From Paeniglutamicibacter sp. Y32M11 (GTDB lineage Bacteria > Actinomycetota > Actinomycetes > Actinomycetales > Micrococcaceae), in NCBI RefSeq assembly GCF_019285735.1, contig NZ_CP079107.1:2480001-2544000 (forward strand): a stretch of DNA of 64,000 bases. The letters run 5' to 3'. Position 1 is the stretch's first letter; every line of letters begins with the position of its first letter. Below, piece by piece: positions 1-8,270 of the stretch. The notes below the pieces were generated by a model, which saw only the letters and a program-made list of their open reading frames with translations, had not been told where the DNA came from and did not search any database. The position numbers and the translations under genes are program-made.

Positions 1-213
1 GCCAACGGACCGGTATTTGCTTGGCGATTTCCGGGTTCCTTGGCGGTTGGATGTCCATAGCGGGAGCCTATCGCGAAGCAGCGTGCCGTGTGATGCAAAC
101 CATAGTGAAACAGCGGGAATTTTTCCGGGCCCGTGAGTGCTATTACATGCAAACGCATACAAATCTGTCATACTGATTACAGAACGACAGTCCAATGGCC
201 CTAGGAGGCACCC
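1..213. promoter_or_regulatory. Upstream region of the monooxygenase-marR operon
   Basis: I see no supportable gene here. The octamer ATGCAAAC occurs at 93-100 and again at 147-154, where it forms ATGC-AAAC-GCAT. Such repeats upstream of a gene that is co-transcribed with a MarR regulator could be its operator, but this is inference only. A Shine-Dalgarno stretch (CTAGGAGG) lies just before the ATG at 214. Confidence 0.35.
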
Positions 214-1332
214 ATGCAGTTCGGTATTTTCTCAGTCAGCGACATCACCCGCGATCCCACCACGGGCAAGACGCCGTCCGAGGCCCAGCGCATCAAGGAC
301 ATCGTGGCCATCGCCAAGAAGACCGAAGAGGTCGGCATGGACGTCGTTGCCATCGGCGAACACCACAACCGCCCGTTCTTCTCATCCTCCCCCACCACCA
401 CGCTGGCCTACATCGCCGCGCAGACCGAGAAGATCATCCTCTCCACGGCCACCACGCTGATCACCACCAATGATCCGGTGAAGATCGCCGAGGACTTCGC
501 GATGCTCCAGCACCTGGCCGACGGCCGTGTGGATCTGGTCCTCGGGCGCGGCAATACCGCCCCGGTCTACCCATGGTTTGGGAAGAACATGCAGGACTCG
601 GTGAACCTGACGATAGAAAACTACAACCTGCTGCGCCGCCTTTGGGATGAGGACACGGTGAACTGGGAAGGCAAGTTCCGCGGACCCCTGCAAAACTTCA
701 CCTCCACCCCGCGTCCGCTCGACGACGTGGCTCCGTTTGTCTGGCATGGCTCGATCCGCACCCCGCAGATCGCCGAGATTGCTGCCTACTACGGAGACGG
801 TTTCTTCGCCAACAACATCTTCTGGCCGAAGGAGCACTACATGCAGCTGATCAACCTCTACCGCGAACGCTATGAGCACTACGGCCACGGCCGTGCGGAT
901 CAGGCCATGGTGGGCCTGGGCGGACAGTTCTTCATCCGTAAGAACTCGCAGGATGCCAAGAATGAATTCCGTCCGTACTTCAACAACGCACCGGTCTACG
1001 GCCATGGTCCATCGATGGAAGACTTCACCGATCAGACCCCGCTAACCGTCGGCTCACCGCAGGAAATGATCGAAAAGACCCTCACCTTCCAGGAGGCGTT
1101 CGGCAACTACCACCGCCAGCTCTTCCTCGTTGACCACGCTGGCCTGCCGGTCAAGACCGTTCTGGAGCAGCTTGATCTCTTCGGTGAAGAGGTGTTGCCA
1201 ACATTGCGGAAGGAACTTGAATCCCGCACTCCGGCTGATCACCCGGCACCGCCGACCCACGCCAACCGCGTTGCTGCCCGCGATGCGAAGCTCGCCGCCG
1301 AAACCACAGCGGCCGGGAGCGTTAATGCCTAA
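214..1332 (+). CDS. LLM-class flavin-dependent oxidoreductase (luciferase-like)
   Basis: A 372-residue luciferase-like monooxygenase, a TIM-barrel enzyme that uses reduced flavin (FMNH2 or F420). The GEHHN motif sits near residues 48-52, followed by the usual TTTL..IAA...I.L.T stretch, and LGRGNTAPVYPWF near residue 110 matches the family. Length is normal. The ATG at 214 follows a strong AGGAGG. The end overlaps the next gene, a MarR regulator, by 8 bp, so the two are almost certainly co-transcribed and perhaps coupled in translation. The substrate cannot be read from the sequence; many relatives are annotated only as alkanal-monooxygenase-like. Confidence 0.9.
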   Translation: MQFGIFSVSDITRDPTTGKTPSEAQRIKDIVAIAKKTEEVGMDVVAIGEHHNRPFFSSSPTTTLAYIAAQTEKIILSTATTLITTNDPVKIAEDFAMLQHLADGRVDLVLGRGNTAPVYPWFGKNMQDSVNLTIENYNLLRRLWDEDTVNWEGKFRGPLQNFTSTPRPLDDVAPFVWHGSIRTPQIAEIAAYYGDGFFANNIFWPKEHYMQLINLYRERYEHYGHGRADQAMVGLGGQFFIRKNSQDAKNEFRPYFNNAPVYGHGPSMEDFTDQTPLTVGSPQEMIEKTLTFQEAFGNYHRQLFLVDHAGLPVKTVLEQLDLFGEEVLPTLRKELESRTPADHPAPPTHANRVAARDAKLAAETTAAGSVNA

Positions 1333-1780
1333 CGATCCAGCTTCATTGCGTTCGTCAACCGCCGCGTGGGAGGCACTCTTCCGGGCACAGGTAACCGTGA
1401 TGCGCGAAATTCAGAAGCTTCCGGAATTCAAGGCGTTGAGCACCAAGGAATACGACGTGCTCTTCAATCTCTCGCGCTGCCCCTCGGGATCCAGCCGACT
1501 CACGGATTTGAACCAGTACCTGCTCATTTCCCAGCCGAGCCTGAGCCGCATGGCCGAACGTTTGGAGTCCAAGGGCCTGCTTTCCCGCCATCCCGACCCC
1601 ACCGATCAGCGCGCGGTACTCTTCACCCTGACTGAGGAGGGCGCTAGGCTGCAAAAGGCCGTGGGCCGCGAGCACATCAAGGGCATCCATGCCCTGATCG
1701 GCAAGGCTTTATCCGCTGAGGAGTTCGAAACGCTCCAAGAGCTGAGCACCAAATTGCGCCTGCACATGGAAGCACGCTAA
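1325..1780 (+). CDS. MarR family transcriptional regulator
   Basis: A 151-residue winged-helix regulator of the MarR family. The reading frame is open further upstream, but the ATG at 1325 gives the normal family length and begins inside the end of the monooxygenase gene. The central region contains L..L.....ISQPSLSRMAERLESKGLLSR (recognition helix) and DPTDQRAVLFTLTEEG (wing), both diagnostic. It probably controls its own operon and responds to a small aromatic or oxidant ligand, as is usual for MarR proteins linked to a flavin monooxygenase. The ligand is unknown. Confidence 0.9.
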   Translation: MPNDPASLRSSTAAWEALFRAQVTVMREIQKLPEFKALSTKEYDVLFNLSRCPSGSSRLTDLNQYLLISQPSLSRMAERLESKGLLSRHPDPTDQRAVLFTLTEEGARLQKAVGREHIKGIHALIGKALSAEEFETLQELSTKLRLHMEAR

Positions 1781-1805
1781 GGCAGTCAGCAAACCTGACT
1801 TCCTT

Positions 1806-1841
1806 GGTCCCGCCTCGCCGAACATCCGGCAGGGCGGGACC
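1806..1841. terminator. Bidirectional terminator hairpin between convergent genes
   Basis: Perfect 9-bp inverted repeat GGTCCCGCC (1806-1814) and GGCGGGACC (1833-1841), with further GCCG/CGGC pairing inside. It lies between the marR stop and the end of the convergent acetyltransferase gene. There is no long T tract. Confidence 0.65.
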
Positions 1842-1879
1842 ATTCCTGTTTCACCGGCACCTGCCCGGCAACGCAGTCT

Positions 1880-2392
1880 CTAGACCCCAAACGGTTCCGC
1901 ATAACGAAACTTGCCCTTCGGCAGCGGCGCTGTCGATAGATTAAGCACCATGAAGTAGTCGCCCCAGGAACTATCGGAAGGAATGATTCCGCTGGGGATG
2001 GCCGGGACGTATCCGAAACGGGTGTAGTACTCGATGTGCCCCAGCAGCACGATGGCGCGTTCACCATTCTGCGTGGCCCGGAGCCGGATCTCCGCCAAAA
2101 GTGCTGCACCAATTCCCTGTTTCTGGCTCGCAGGGTCCACCGACAGCGGACCAAGACCCAGCAGCGGGATGTCCCCGTCGAGCCACCCACGTGTGGCAAT
2201 CACGTGTCCAACGATGTGTCCGTTAACCTCTGCCACCACGGAATACTCGGGCAGGTACCCGTCGCACGCGTAGAGTTCGGCAAGCAACCCAGCTTCACCG
2301 GGCGTTGTGACGGAATCGGGGTTGGTGAAGGCGCGAATTGTCAGCTTATGGATGTTAGGCCGGTCCGCAGGCGTCTCGGTACGAAGTTTCAT
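1880..2392 (-). CDS. GNAT family N-acetyltransferase
   Basis: A 170-residue acetyl-CoA-dependent acetyltransferase resembling the YhbS group. The acetyl-CoA loop is visible as a DPASQKQGIGAALL stretch, preceded by a PLLGLGPLSV strand and followed by an ERAIVLLGHIEYYTRFGY segment typical of YhbS-like members. It starts at the ATG at 2392 and is the only gene of its transcription unit. The acceptor substrate is unknown. It converges on the marR gene across a hairpin terminator. Confidence 0.85.
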   Translation of the reverse strand: MKLRTETPADRPNIHKLTIRAFTNPDSVTTPGEAGLLAELYACDGYLPEYSVVAEVNGHIVGHVIATRGWLDGDIPLLGLGPLSVDPASQKQGIGAALLAEIRLRATQNGERAIVLLGHIEYYTRFGYVPAIPSGIIPSDSSWGDYFMVLNLSTAPLPKGKFRYAEPFGV

Positions 2393-2479
2393 CCATCCAG
2401 CCTACGGCGCAAGAGCCCGCGATGGTCGGCGGACAGCACAAGGGCCCGGTCAATGACCGAGCCCCAAATTGTTGAGGAT

Positions 2480-2845
2480 CTAGTGCGAACCCATGGGGTG
2501 ATGCTCGCGGTAGACCTTCATTGCGGGTTGAACGGCCATCACCGAAGCAACCAGTGCCACGGCTCCTGGGATCCAGGTATTCCATGCAACGCCTGGAGTG
2601 TTCATTGCGAAATTACCCATCCACGGTGACGCAATCACCAGTGCTGCCACGATCAGCTGAATCCATTCGGCCGCGGGCATGCCCGGTGCTGCGAGGTTGA
2701 TGGCTCCGATAACCGCCAGAACGACACCACCGGTGAGCATGTACGCGTTCGATGATCCGACTGCGGTTGTCCACGTCATGGCCACGACCGTATAGACACC
2801 AGCGGCCACGGCGACCCAATTTTGCCATGCAGTCCATCGCTTCAT
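2480..2845 (-). CDS. SPW repeat membrane protein
   Basis: A 121-residue integral membrane protein with four predicted hydrophobic helices. It carries the SPW-type pattern: a W-x-N-W near the N-terminus and a clear IASPWMGNF segment in the second half. This small family is common in actinobacteria and has no established biochemical role. I chose the ATG at 2845 because an AGGAG lies 9 nt upstream; a TTG two codons earlier is possible. Nothing adjacent suggests a partner. Confidence 0.8.
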   Translation of the reverse strand: MKRWTAWQNWVAVAAGVYTVVAMTWTTAVGSSNAYMLTGGVVLAVIGAINLAAPGMPAAEWIQLIVAALVIASPWMGNFAMNTPGVAWNTWIPGAVALVASVMAVQPAMKVYREHHPMGSH

Positions 2846-3175
2846 GGTCAAGATCTCCTTTTGTCTCTCTTCAGCTCCCGATTAACGGATGACCCGAAAT
2901 CGCGAAGTTTGCCCTTTCATGCACCGCCAGCGCTCCGGATCACTTGCGACCCACTGCCGCTTCGGCTGTATCTCCATCGTGCTCGTGTGCTGATACTTCG
3001 GGTAGGGTCCAAAGTCACTGTCGGTAATGCTGCGGTCTGCGCGTGGTTTGATCTACAAATCCTGCTACTCAGCGTCGCCCTCGTCCGTTTCGCCCGCTCC
3101 TGGCCATTGGTCGCGTGGACTAGCGCCGGACAAAGGCCCTTGATTGCGTCAAGATCATACGGTTGGATAAATGCC
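2846..3175. other. Intergenic region without a recognisable gene
   Basis: About 330 bp between the divergent SPW gene and the DUF4287 gene. Open frames exist but their residue composition does not look coding. It presumably holds both promoters. I see no strong repeat. Confidence 0.5.
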
Positions 3176-3385
3176 ATGAGTGAACCGATAAAGGGTCCTA
3201 AATCCTATTTCCCGTCCATTGAAACTAAGTACGGTCACCCGATCGAGCACTGGATGACGTTGCTGGGAACAGTTTCTGGACAGAAGCACCTTGAGCAGGT
3301 GAACTGGCTGAAGGTTGAGCACGGTATCGGACACGGACATGCAAATGCGTTAGTCCACGTGTACCGGGCAGAACACCAGCAATAA
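3176..3385 (+). CDS. DUF4287 domain-containing protein
   Basis: A 69-residue protein that is essentially one DUF4287 domain: a KSYFPSIE start, then HPIEHWM, then the conserved LK.EHG.GHGHANALV segment. Function is unknown; the domain is widespread and is often found alone or fused to DUF5655. The frame is open back to 2822, but the domain begins at once after the ATG at 3176 and the upstream part has no coding character. No operon partner is evident. Confidence 0.85.
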   Translation: MSEPIKGPKSYFPSIETKYGHPIEHWMTLLGTVSGQKHLEQVNWLKVEHGIGHGHANALVHVYRAEHQQ

Positions 3386-3454
3386 CACCCCACGTCCGGC
3401 CGCCGAGAAGATGGCCGTGCGCCAGAGACCTACGAGCAGTGGAGTTATAGAAAA

Positions 3455-4405
3455 ATGAGCAAACGGCCTAGTATCTGGGTGGCTGTTACGGCCGCATCGT
3501 TCAGCCTTGCACTAGTCACTGCCCCTATGGCGACCGCGTCTCCCGCGCCATTAACTGCACAAAATTCGGTGAATCAGCTACTGCCTAGCTCTTCCTCTCA
3601 TTTGCCGCTCATCCCTTTGGCCTCCAAACCTGCACCTCCCCGCGATCCTGAAAAGATCAACGTGCTGGTCAATAAGGTCTATCCATTGGTGCCACGGAAA
3701 TACACACCCAAACTGCGGACCATCTCTGGCACTGATGTCCGGCTGCGCCCCGAAGCTGCTGCCGCCTACAAAAAACTGTTGGCCGCCGCGCGCAAAGACG
3801 GTGTGCGCATCAGGCTGACCTCCGGCTATCGGTCCTATTCGGTTCAGGCTGGCTTGCTCGAGAAATACACGCGAGCCTACGGGCTGGACTATGCACTTCG
3901 GATCGCAGCTCGTCCGGGAACCTCCGAACACCAGACTGGCCTGGCCATCGACGTGGGAAATCCCAGCCGAGCTTGCGCCCTGCGTGACTGCTTTGCCACC
4001 ACCAAGGTTGGACGGTGGATGGCCAAGAAAGCCCCCAAATACGGGTTCATCCTGCGATATCCCGAGGGCCAAGAATCCGTCACCGGCTACAAATATGAGC
4101 CATGGCATTTCCGCTTCGTCGGTGTAACACAGGCAAAGTCCATGGCAGGTTTTAAGTCCCTCGAGCATTACTACGGCGTCAGCAAGGCATCAACCAAGAC
4201 CCCAAAAACTAGCAAATCTGCTCAGGGCACCAAAATAACAACCGCCAATCTGAACTTGCGAACCGGGCCCTCCACCAGCGAATCCATCATCAAGACCGTC
4301 AAAAAAGGGTCAAAGGTACAGCTGGCAGGGAAGAGCTCTGGCGTCTGGATCAAGGTGAAACACGGTGGCAAGACCGGTTGGATGAGCTCCGACTACTTGC
4401 GCTAA
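3455..4405 (+). CDS. Secreted VanY-type D-alanyl-D-alanine carboxypeptidase with C-terminal SH3 domain
   Basis: A 316-residue M15B metallopeptidase that trims D-Ala from peptidoglycan stem peptides. Residues 1-29 look like a signal peptide ending in ATA-SP. Zinc ligands are visible as His159 and Asp166 in SEHQTGLAIDVG and His218 in EPWHFR, with Glu215 as the probable catalytic base; GYRSY near 124-128 also fits. After a basic linker, residues about 250-316 form a bacterial SH3 domain (NLNLRTGPS ... GKTGWMSSDYL) that probably binds the cell wall. It is a stand-alone gene with no van cluster nearby, so a housekeeping role is more likely than glycopeptide resistance. Confidence 0.9.
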   Translation: MSKRPSIWVAVTAASFSLALVTAPMATASPAPLTAQNSVNQLLPSSSSHLPLIPLASKPAPPRDPEKINVLVNKVYPLVPRKYTPKLRTISGTDVRLRPEAAAAYKKLLAAARKDGVRIRLTSGYRSYSVQAGLLEKYTRAYGLDYALRIAARPGTSEHQTGLAIDVGNPSRACALRDCFATTKVGRWMAKKAPKYGFILRYPEGQESVTGYKYEPWHFRFVGVTQAKSMAGFKSLEHYYGVSKASTKTPKTSKSAQGTKITTANLNLRTGPSTSESIIKTVKKGSKVQLAGKSSGVWIKVKHGGKTGWMSSDYLR

Positions 4406-4474
4406 ACGCCCGCGAAGCACCCGCCCGACGGGCACGATGCCCATCAATACCCTGCGGGAAACTAAACTGGAGGA

Positions 4475-6121
4475 ATGACAGCAACACTCGTGGCCAAAGA
4501 CCTTGCAGGTGGCCACGCCCACCGCACACTCTTCTCTTCCCTCAGCTTCACCGTTTCCCCCGGGGACGTCATCGGTGTGGTCGGTGCCAACGGGGCCGGC
4601 AAGTCCACGCTGCTGCGGCTTCTTGCCGGTGTTGACGAACCCCTAGGCGGCACCATCTCCAGCGCCCCCGACGGAGCCTTCATCGGTTGGCTGCCTCAGG
4701 AACACGAACGCATCGAGGGTGAAACCATCGAGGGCTATCTGGCCCGGCGCACGGGTTGTGCCGCGGCAACCGCGGCCATGGAGTCAACCGCCGAAGCTTT
4801 GGGATCCGGTGCACCGGGCAGCGATGACGCCTACGCCACCGCTTTTGATCACTGGATGGCATCGGGTGCCGCCGACCTTGAGGACCGAGCACCGGCGACG
4901 CTGGCCGAGCTCGGATTCACCCTGCCCATCAACACGTTGATGACCGCGCTCTCCGGTGGCCAGGTGGCCCGCGTGGCGCTGGCTGCGCTATTGCTCTCGC
5001 GCTTCGATTTGGTGCTGCTTGACGAACCCACCAACGACCTTGACTTGGCAGGCCTAGAGCGGCTCGAGTCCTTCGTCTCCTCTCTGCGCACCGGTGTCGT
5101 ATTGGTATCCCACGACCGCGAATTCTTGGCCCGCTGCGTAACCCGCATCGTTGAGCTGGATCTGGCACAGAACCAGGTCGCCGTCTACGACGGTGGTTAT
5201 GACTCCTACCTCGAGGAACGCGCCATCAACCGGCGCCATGCTCGTGAGGCCTACGACGAGTTCGCCGATAAAAAGGCCGACCTGGTGACCCGCGCGCGCA
5301 CCCAGCGCGAATGGTCATCCCAGGGCGTGCGTAATGCCATGAAGAAGAACCCCGACAACGACAAGATGCGTCGCAAAGCCTCCAACGAGTCCTCCGAGAA
5401 GCAGGCCCAGAAGGTCCGCCAGATGGAATCCCGCATCAAGCGGCTGGACGAGGTCATCGAGCCACGGAAGGAATGGGTGCTGCAATTCGAAATAGCTGCT
5501 GCCCCGCGTTCCTCTACCGTGGTCGCCACGCTGAATGACGCGGCCATCACACTGGGCGATTTCACCTTCGGGCCGATTTCGGCTCAGGTGAACGCGGGCG
5601 ACAGAATCGGGATCACTGGCCCCAACGGTGCCGGCAAATCCACGTTGCTGAAGTTGCTGCTGGGTCATCTTTCTCCCGATGCTGGCTCAGCGTCCATGGG
5701 ATCTAATGTGGCCATCGGCGAGATTGATCAGTCCCGTAGTTATCTCGGGGAAGACTCCGTGCTGGGTGATGCCTTTGAACTGGCCGTCCCGGACATGTCC
5801 CCGGCCGAGGCCCGGACCTTGTTAGCCAAGTTTGGGCTCAAGGCCCACCAGAGCGCATCGTTGGTGCGTGATCTGTCTCCGGGCGAGCGGACCCGAGCTG
5901 GCCTAGCCCTTTTGCAGGGTCGCGGGGTTAACCTTTTGGTGCTGGACGAACCCACCAACCACCTTGACCTCCCGGCCATCGAACAGCTGGAGGAGGCGTT
6001 GGAAGCCTACGAGGGAGCATTGCTACTGGTGACCCACGACCGCCGACTACTGGACAACGTACGGCTCGATTCCCGTTGGCAGGTTGAGGCCGGAAACGTC
6101 AGCATCTCGGTGGTCTCCTAA
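4475..6121 (+). CDS. ABC-F family ATP-binding protein
   Basis: A 548-residue soluble protein with two ATPase domains and no membrane segment. The first Walker A (GANGAGKS, residues 37-44) pairs with signature LSGGQ and Walker B LLDEPTNDLD. A charged interdomain linker (about 245-345) is followed by a second Walker A (GPNGAGKS), signature LSPGE and LVLDEPTNHLD. ABC-F proteins act on the ribosome; some protect it from antibiotics, others assist translation. Nothing in the sequence alone decides between resistance and housekeeping. It starts at the ATG at 4475 directly after a GGAGG. Confidence 0.92.
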   Translation: MTATLVAKDLAGGHAHRTLFSSLSFTVSPGDVIGVVGANGAGKSTLLRLLAGVDEPLGGTISSAPDGAFIGWLPQEHERIEGETIEGYLARRTGCAAATAAMESTAEALGSGAPGSDDAYATAFDHWMASGAADLEDRAPATLAELGFTLPINTLMTALSGGQVARVALAALLLSRFDLVLLDEPTNDLDLAGLERLESFVSSLRTGVVLVSHDREFLARCVTRIVELDLAQNQVAVYDGGYDSYLEERAINRRHAREAYDEFADKKADLVTRARTQREWSSQGVRNAMKKNPDNDKMRRKASNESSEKQAQKVRQMESRIKRLDEVIEPRKEWVLQFEIAAAPRSSTVVATLNDAAITLGDFTFGPISAQVNAGDRIGITGPNGAGKSTLLKLLLGHLSPDAGSASMGSNVAIGEIDQSRSYLGEDSVLGDAFELAVPDMSPAEARTLLAKFGLKAHQSASLVRDLSPGERTRAGLALLQGRGVNLLVLDEPTNHLDLPAIEQLEEALEAYEGALLLVTHDRRLLDNVRLDSRWQVEAGNVSISVVS

Positions 6122-6510
6122 GACCGGTTGTCGCTTTCGCGCCGTCCGAACTGGAGTAGTTGAGCAGTTTCGCTTGTCCGTGACTCGTAGCAATACCGAG
6201 CCACGGACAAGCACCAGGTTGCGCTGCAGGGCCACGCATTGGCAGTTTTCCGGATGTCCGGGATGCAGCACGAGGTGATCAGGGCCCTTCGTTAGCCAGG
6301 GGTCCCAGCAGCTCGGTGTCTAGGCCGTGGGTGACCTCGCAACGATCTCGGGAACATTATTTCCAGACGCGACAGCCCGGGCCCCTGATCTCACGATTCG
6401 ATCCGATGCTGAAGGGTCATAACACCGGCAAACTGTTCGCCGGCCGCGTCTCACCGCTGGGCACCATGCAAGGCTCGATCAGTAAGCGCGCGCTGCGGCA
6501 CCTAGGATAT
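6122..6510. other. Intergenic region with a long hairpin, no supportable gene
   Basis: About 390 bp between the ABC-F gene and the end of the convergent glycosidase gene. A strong hairpin lies at its left end (6172-6212). The rest shows no convincing coding frame. Confidence 0.5.
6172..6212. terminator. Stem-loop 50 bp after the ABC-F gene
   Basis: GCTTGTCCGTG (6172-6182) pairs perfectly with CACGGACAAGC (6202-6212). After one mismatch, CTCG/CGAG continues the stem inside, leaving a 9-nt loop. No T tract follows, so it may be a factor-dependent or bidirectional terminator. Confidence 0.6.
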
Positions 6511-7860
6511 TTAGGGTGTCAGAAAAACCTCGGCCACTCCTGGAATCTGTTCCTTATAGGTCTGAAGCAGCTGCTTGGCCACGGAGATTGAATCCACCAA
6601 CGGGTGTGCGGCCAGCGCCCTCCAGGCCAGAGTTTCGCTTTTGTCCTTCGCTGCGGCGATCACCAGTTGCTCCACGGCCTTGAGTTGCTGCAATAGCCCG
6701 AGCATTTCCCCGGTGACAGGAGCAATGTTCATCGGGGCAATGCCAGCACTCGTTACCCTGCATGGAACCTCGATCACCGCTTCATCGGGCAGCTGCGGCA
6801 CCAGACCCCGATTGGCCACATTCAAGATCATGGTTGCTGGTGCTCCGCCGAGTAACGCCGTCATGAGGTCTAGGGCGACCTGTTGATACCCCCCACCCTC
6901 AATATCCGAGGCTTCCCGGTTGCTGCGCTGATCTTCGGGCCGACTTTCGGCCATGTAGCTGGCCTCACGTTCATGTTTGGTCCGCTGCCACAGCTCCAGG
7001 GCGCTATCAGGGTGCTCGCAAGCTAGCTCGTAAAAATGTCCCTGCTGGTCATGCAGAAACTCGCCACGGGTTTGCCCCGAACCGCGTAGCCGCGCGGTGG
7101 CCTCACGTTGAAAGTAGTAGTAGTAAAGGTATTCATTGGGTATCGCGCCCAGCGCCCTGATCCAGTCCAAGCCCATGAGGCGGGCTTCCTCGATCGACTC
7201 CAGCGCCGCGTCATCGTCCAACAACGCGGGCAATTTGTCTTCCCCATCCACCACTAGGCTGCGCAACCACCCCAGATGGTTCAGGCCCACGTAGTCGAAG
7301 TCGACCTGGCGATCGGTGGCCCCGATGGCATGCACGGCGCGTCGAATCAGTCCGATGGGGGTATCGCAGATGCCCACCACGCGATCGCCCAGTGACTCAC
7401 GCATGGCTTCGGTAATAATGCCGGCGGGATTGGTGAAGTTGATGACGATCGCCTCCGGGGCGAGTCTGGCCACCCGCCGCGCGAGGTCGCGGGCGTGCGG
7501 CAAGGTGCGCAACGCATAGGCCAGCCCGCCGGGACCGGTGGTTTCTTGGCCCAGCACACCGAGATTCAGGGCGATGCGTTCGTCCATAATGCGCCCTGCG
7601 GTACCCGAGATGCGCATGGCGGAGAAGATGAATCTGGCCCCGGTGATGGCCTCATCCAATCCACTGGCGGTGGTGACTCGCGGCGGGCGAGGCAGGGAGG
7701 ACACCATTTGATTAAGCACCGCTTGGATGGTGAGCACCCGCTGGGGATCGGCGTCAAAAAGGCACAGCTCGGTGATCCGCACCGAATCGTTGTCCCCCGA
7801 AAGCGCTTCAAAGATCTGCGGTACCCGGAACCCGCCACCGCCGATAATGGTGAGTTTCAT
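6511..7860 (-). CDS. 6-phospho-beta-glucosidase-like glycoside hydrolase, family GH4
   Basis: A 449-residue NAD- and divalent-metal-dependent GH4 enzyme. GH4 enzymes cleave phosphorylated or free glycosides by an oxidation-elimination mechanism. The N-terminus has the dinucleotide loop (TIIGGGGFRVP), then TNPAGIITEA near residue 140, CDTPIGLIRRA with the metal-binding cysteine, and LNHLGW with the metal-binding histidine. The frame is open to 8232, but the Rossmann fold starts with the ATG at 7860. It diverges from a PfkB sugar kinase and a sugar ABC importer, which suggests joint uptake, phosphorylation and cleavage of a glycoside. Whether the substrate is truly phosphorylated is inferred. 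Confidence 0.88.
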   Translation of the reverse strand: MKLTIIGGGGFRVPQIFEALSGDNDSVRITELCLFDADPQRVLTIQAVLNQMVSSLPRPPRVTTASGLDEAITGARFIFSAMRISGTAGRIMDERIALNLGVLGQETTGPGGLAYALRTLPHARDLARRVARLAPEAIVINFTNPAGIITEAMRESLGDRVVGICDTPIGLIRRAVHAIGATDRQVDFDYVGLNHLGWLRSLVVDGEDKLPALLDDDAALESIEEARLMGLDWIRALGAIPNEYLYYYYFQREATARLRGSGQTRGEFLHDQQGHFYELACEHPDSALELWQRTKHEREASYMAESRPEDQRSNREASDIEGGGYQQVALDLMTALLGGAPATMILNVANRGLVPQLPDEAVIEVPCRVTSAGIAPMNIAPVTGEMLGLLQQLKAVEQLVIAAAKDKSETLAWRALAAHPLVDSISVAKQLLQTYKEQIPGVAEVFLTP

Positions 7861-8129
7861 GCCAGAATCACTTCGCTTCCTGCGTCTTTGAAGGCCCTCA
7901 CGTGGTGTGGATCTGCACCCCAACTGCGCACCAATCCGGTGGCATCCGAGGTAGTACAGGACGTGGCAGCGCACCTGTTCGGCTCCCACCTGCTTACGCA
8001 AGGCCTTTTCACGACGTCGGCAGTGAGTGGCGCAACAGAAACACCACCGGTCTCCCGGACCCTGAACAGGATGTTGCACTGCGACACGCTGATGAGCATG
8101 GCCCCAGAGTAGCAGTCGCACGTGAGCAA
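7857..8129 (-). CDS. Small uncertain open frame overlapping the GH4 start
   Basis: A 90-codon frame whose stop overlaps the GH4 start in an ATGA arrangement, as in coupled genes. Its last 40 residues, ending DAGSEVILA, look protein-like, while the first part is cysteine-rich and not convincing. It could be the remnant of an upstream operon member, with the real reading frame broken further up, or only a chance frame in the divergent promoter region. I recognise no family. Confidence 0.2.
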   Translation of the reverse strand: MLTCDCYSGAMLISVSQCNILFRVRETGGVSVAPLTADVVKRPCVSRWEPNRCAATSCTTSDATGLVRSWGADPHHVRAFKDAGSEVILA

Positions 8130-8270
8130 AACCGAGCACTTTCAATTGCTTGTACCGCTCCCCTATGCGTGTTAGCGTCCAAGCCAAGGTGTGTTTCACC
8201 GATGCTCCGTGCCGCGAGAGCCATGGGCACACCGACCCGGTCCGCGAGAAGACAAACGAAGAGGTGCCAC
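7861..8270. promoter_or_regulatory. Divergent promoter region between GH4 and PfkB genes
   Basis: About 410 bp that must hold promoters for both sugar-utilisation units. No clear palindromic operator was found by eye, and no regulator gene lies next to the locus. The left part contains the uncertain small frame listed separately. Confidence 0.4.

Noticed and set aside
3455-4405. VanY-like gene as a glycopeptide-resistance gene
   Set aside because: No vanHAX or vanRS genes nearby and a wall-binding SH3 domain; a housekeeping carboxypeptidase is more likely.
4475-6121. ABC-F gene as a proven antibiotic-resistance factor
   Set aside because: The family includes both housekeeping and resistance members, and the linker region alone does not tell them apart.
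6316-6591. Plus-strand open frame in the gap after the ABC-F gene, with a stretch (LKGHNTGKL) faintly like the end of quinone oxidoreductases
   Set aside because: Too short a similarity, overlaps the end of the real glycosidase gene, and no start or domain supports it.
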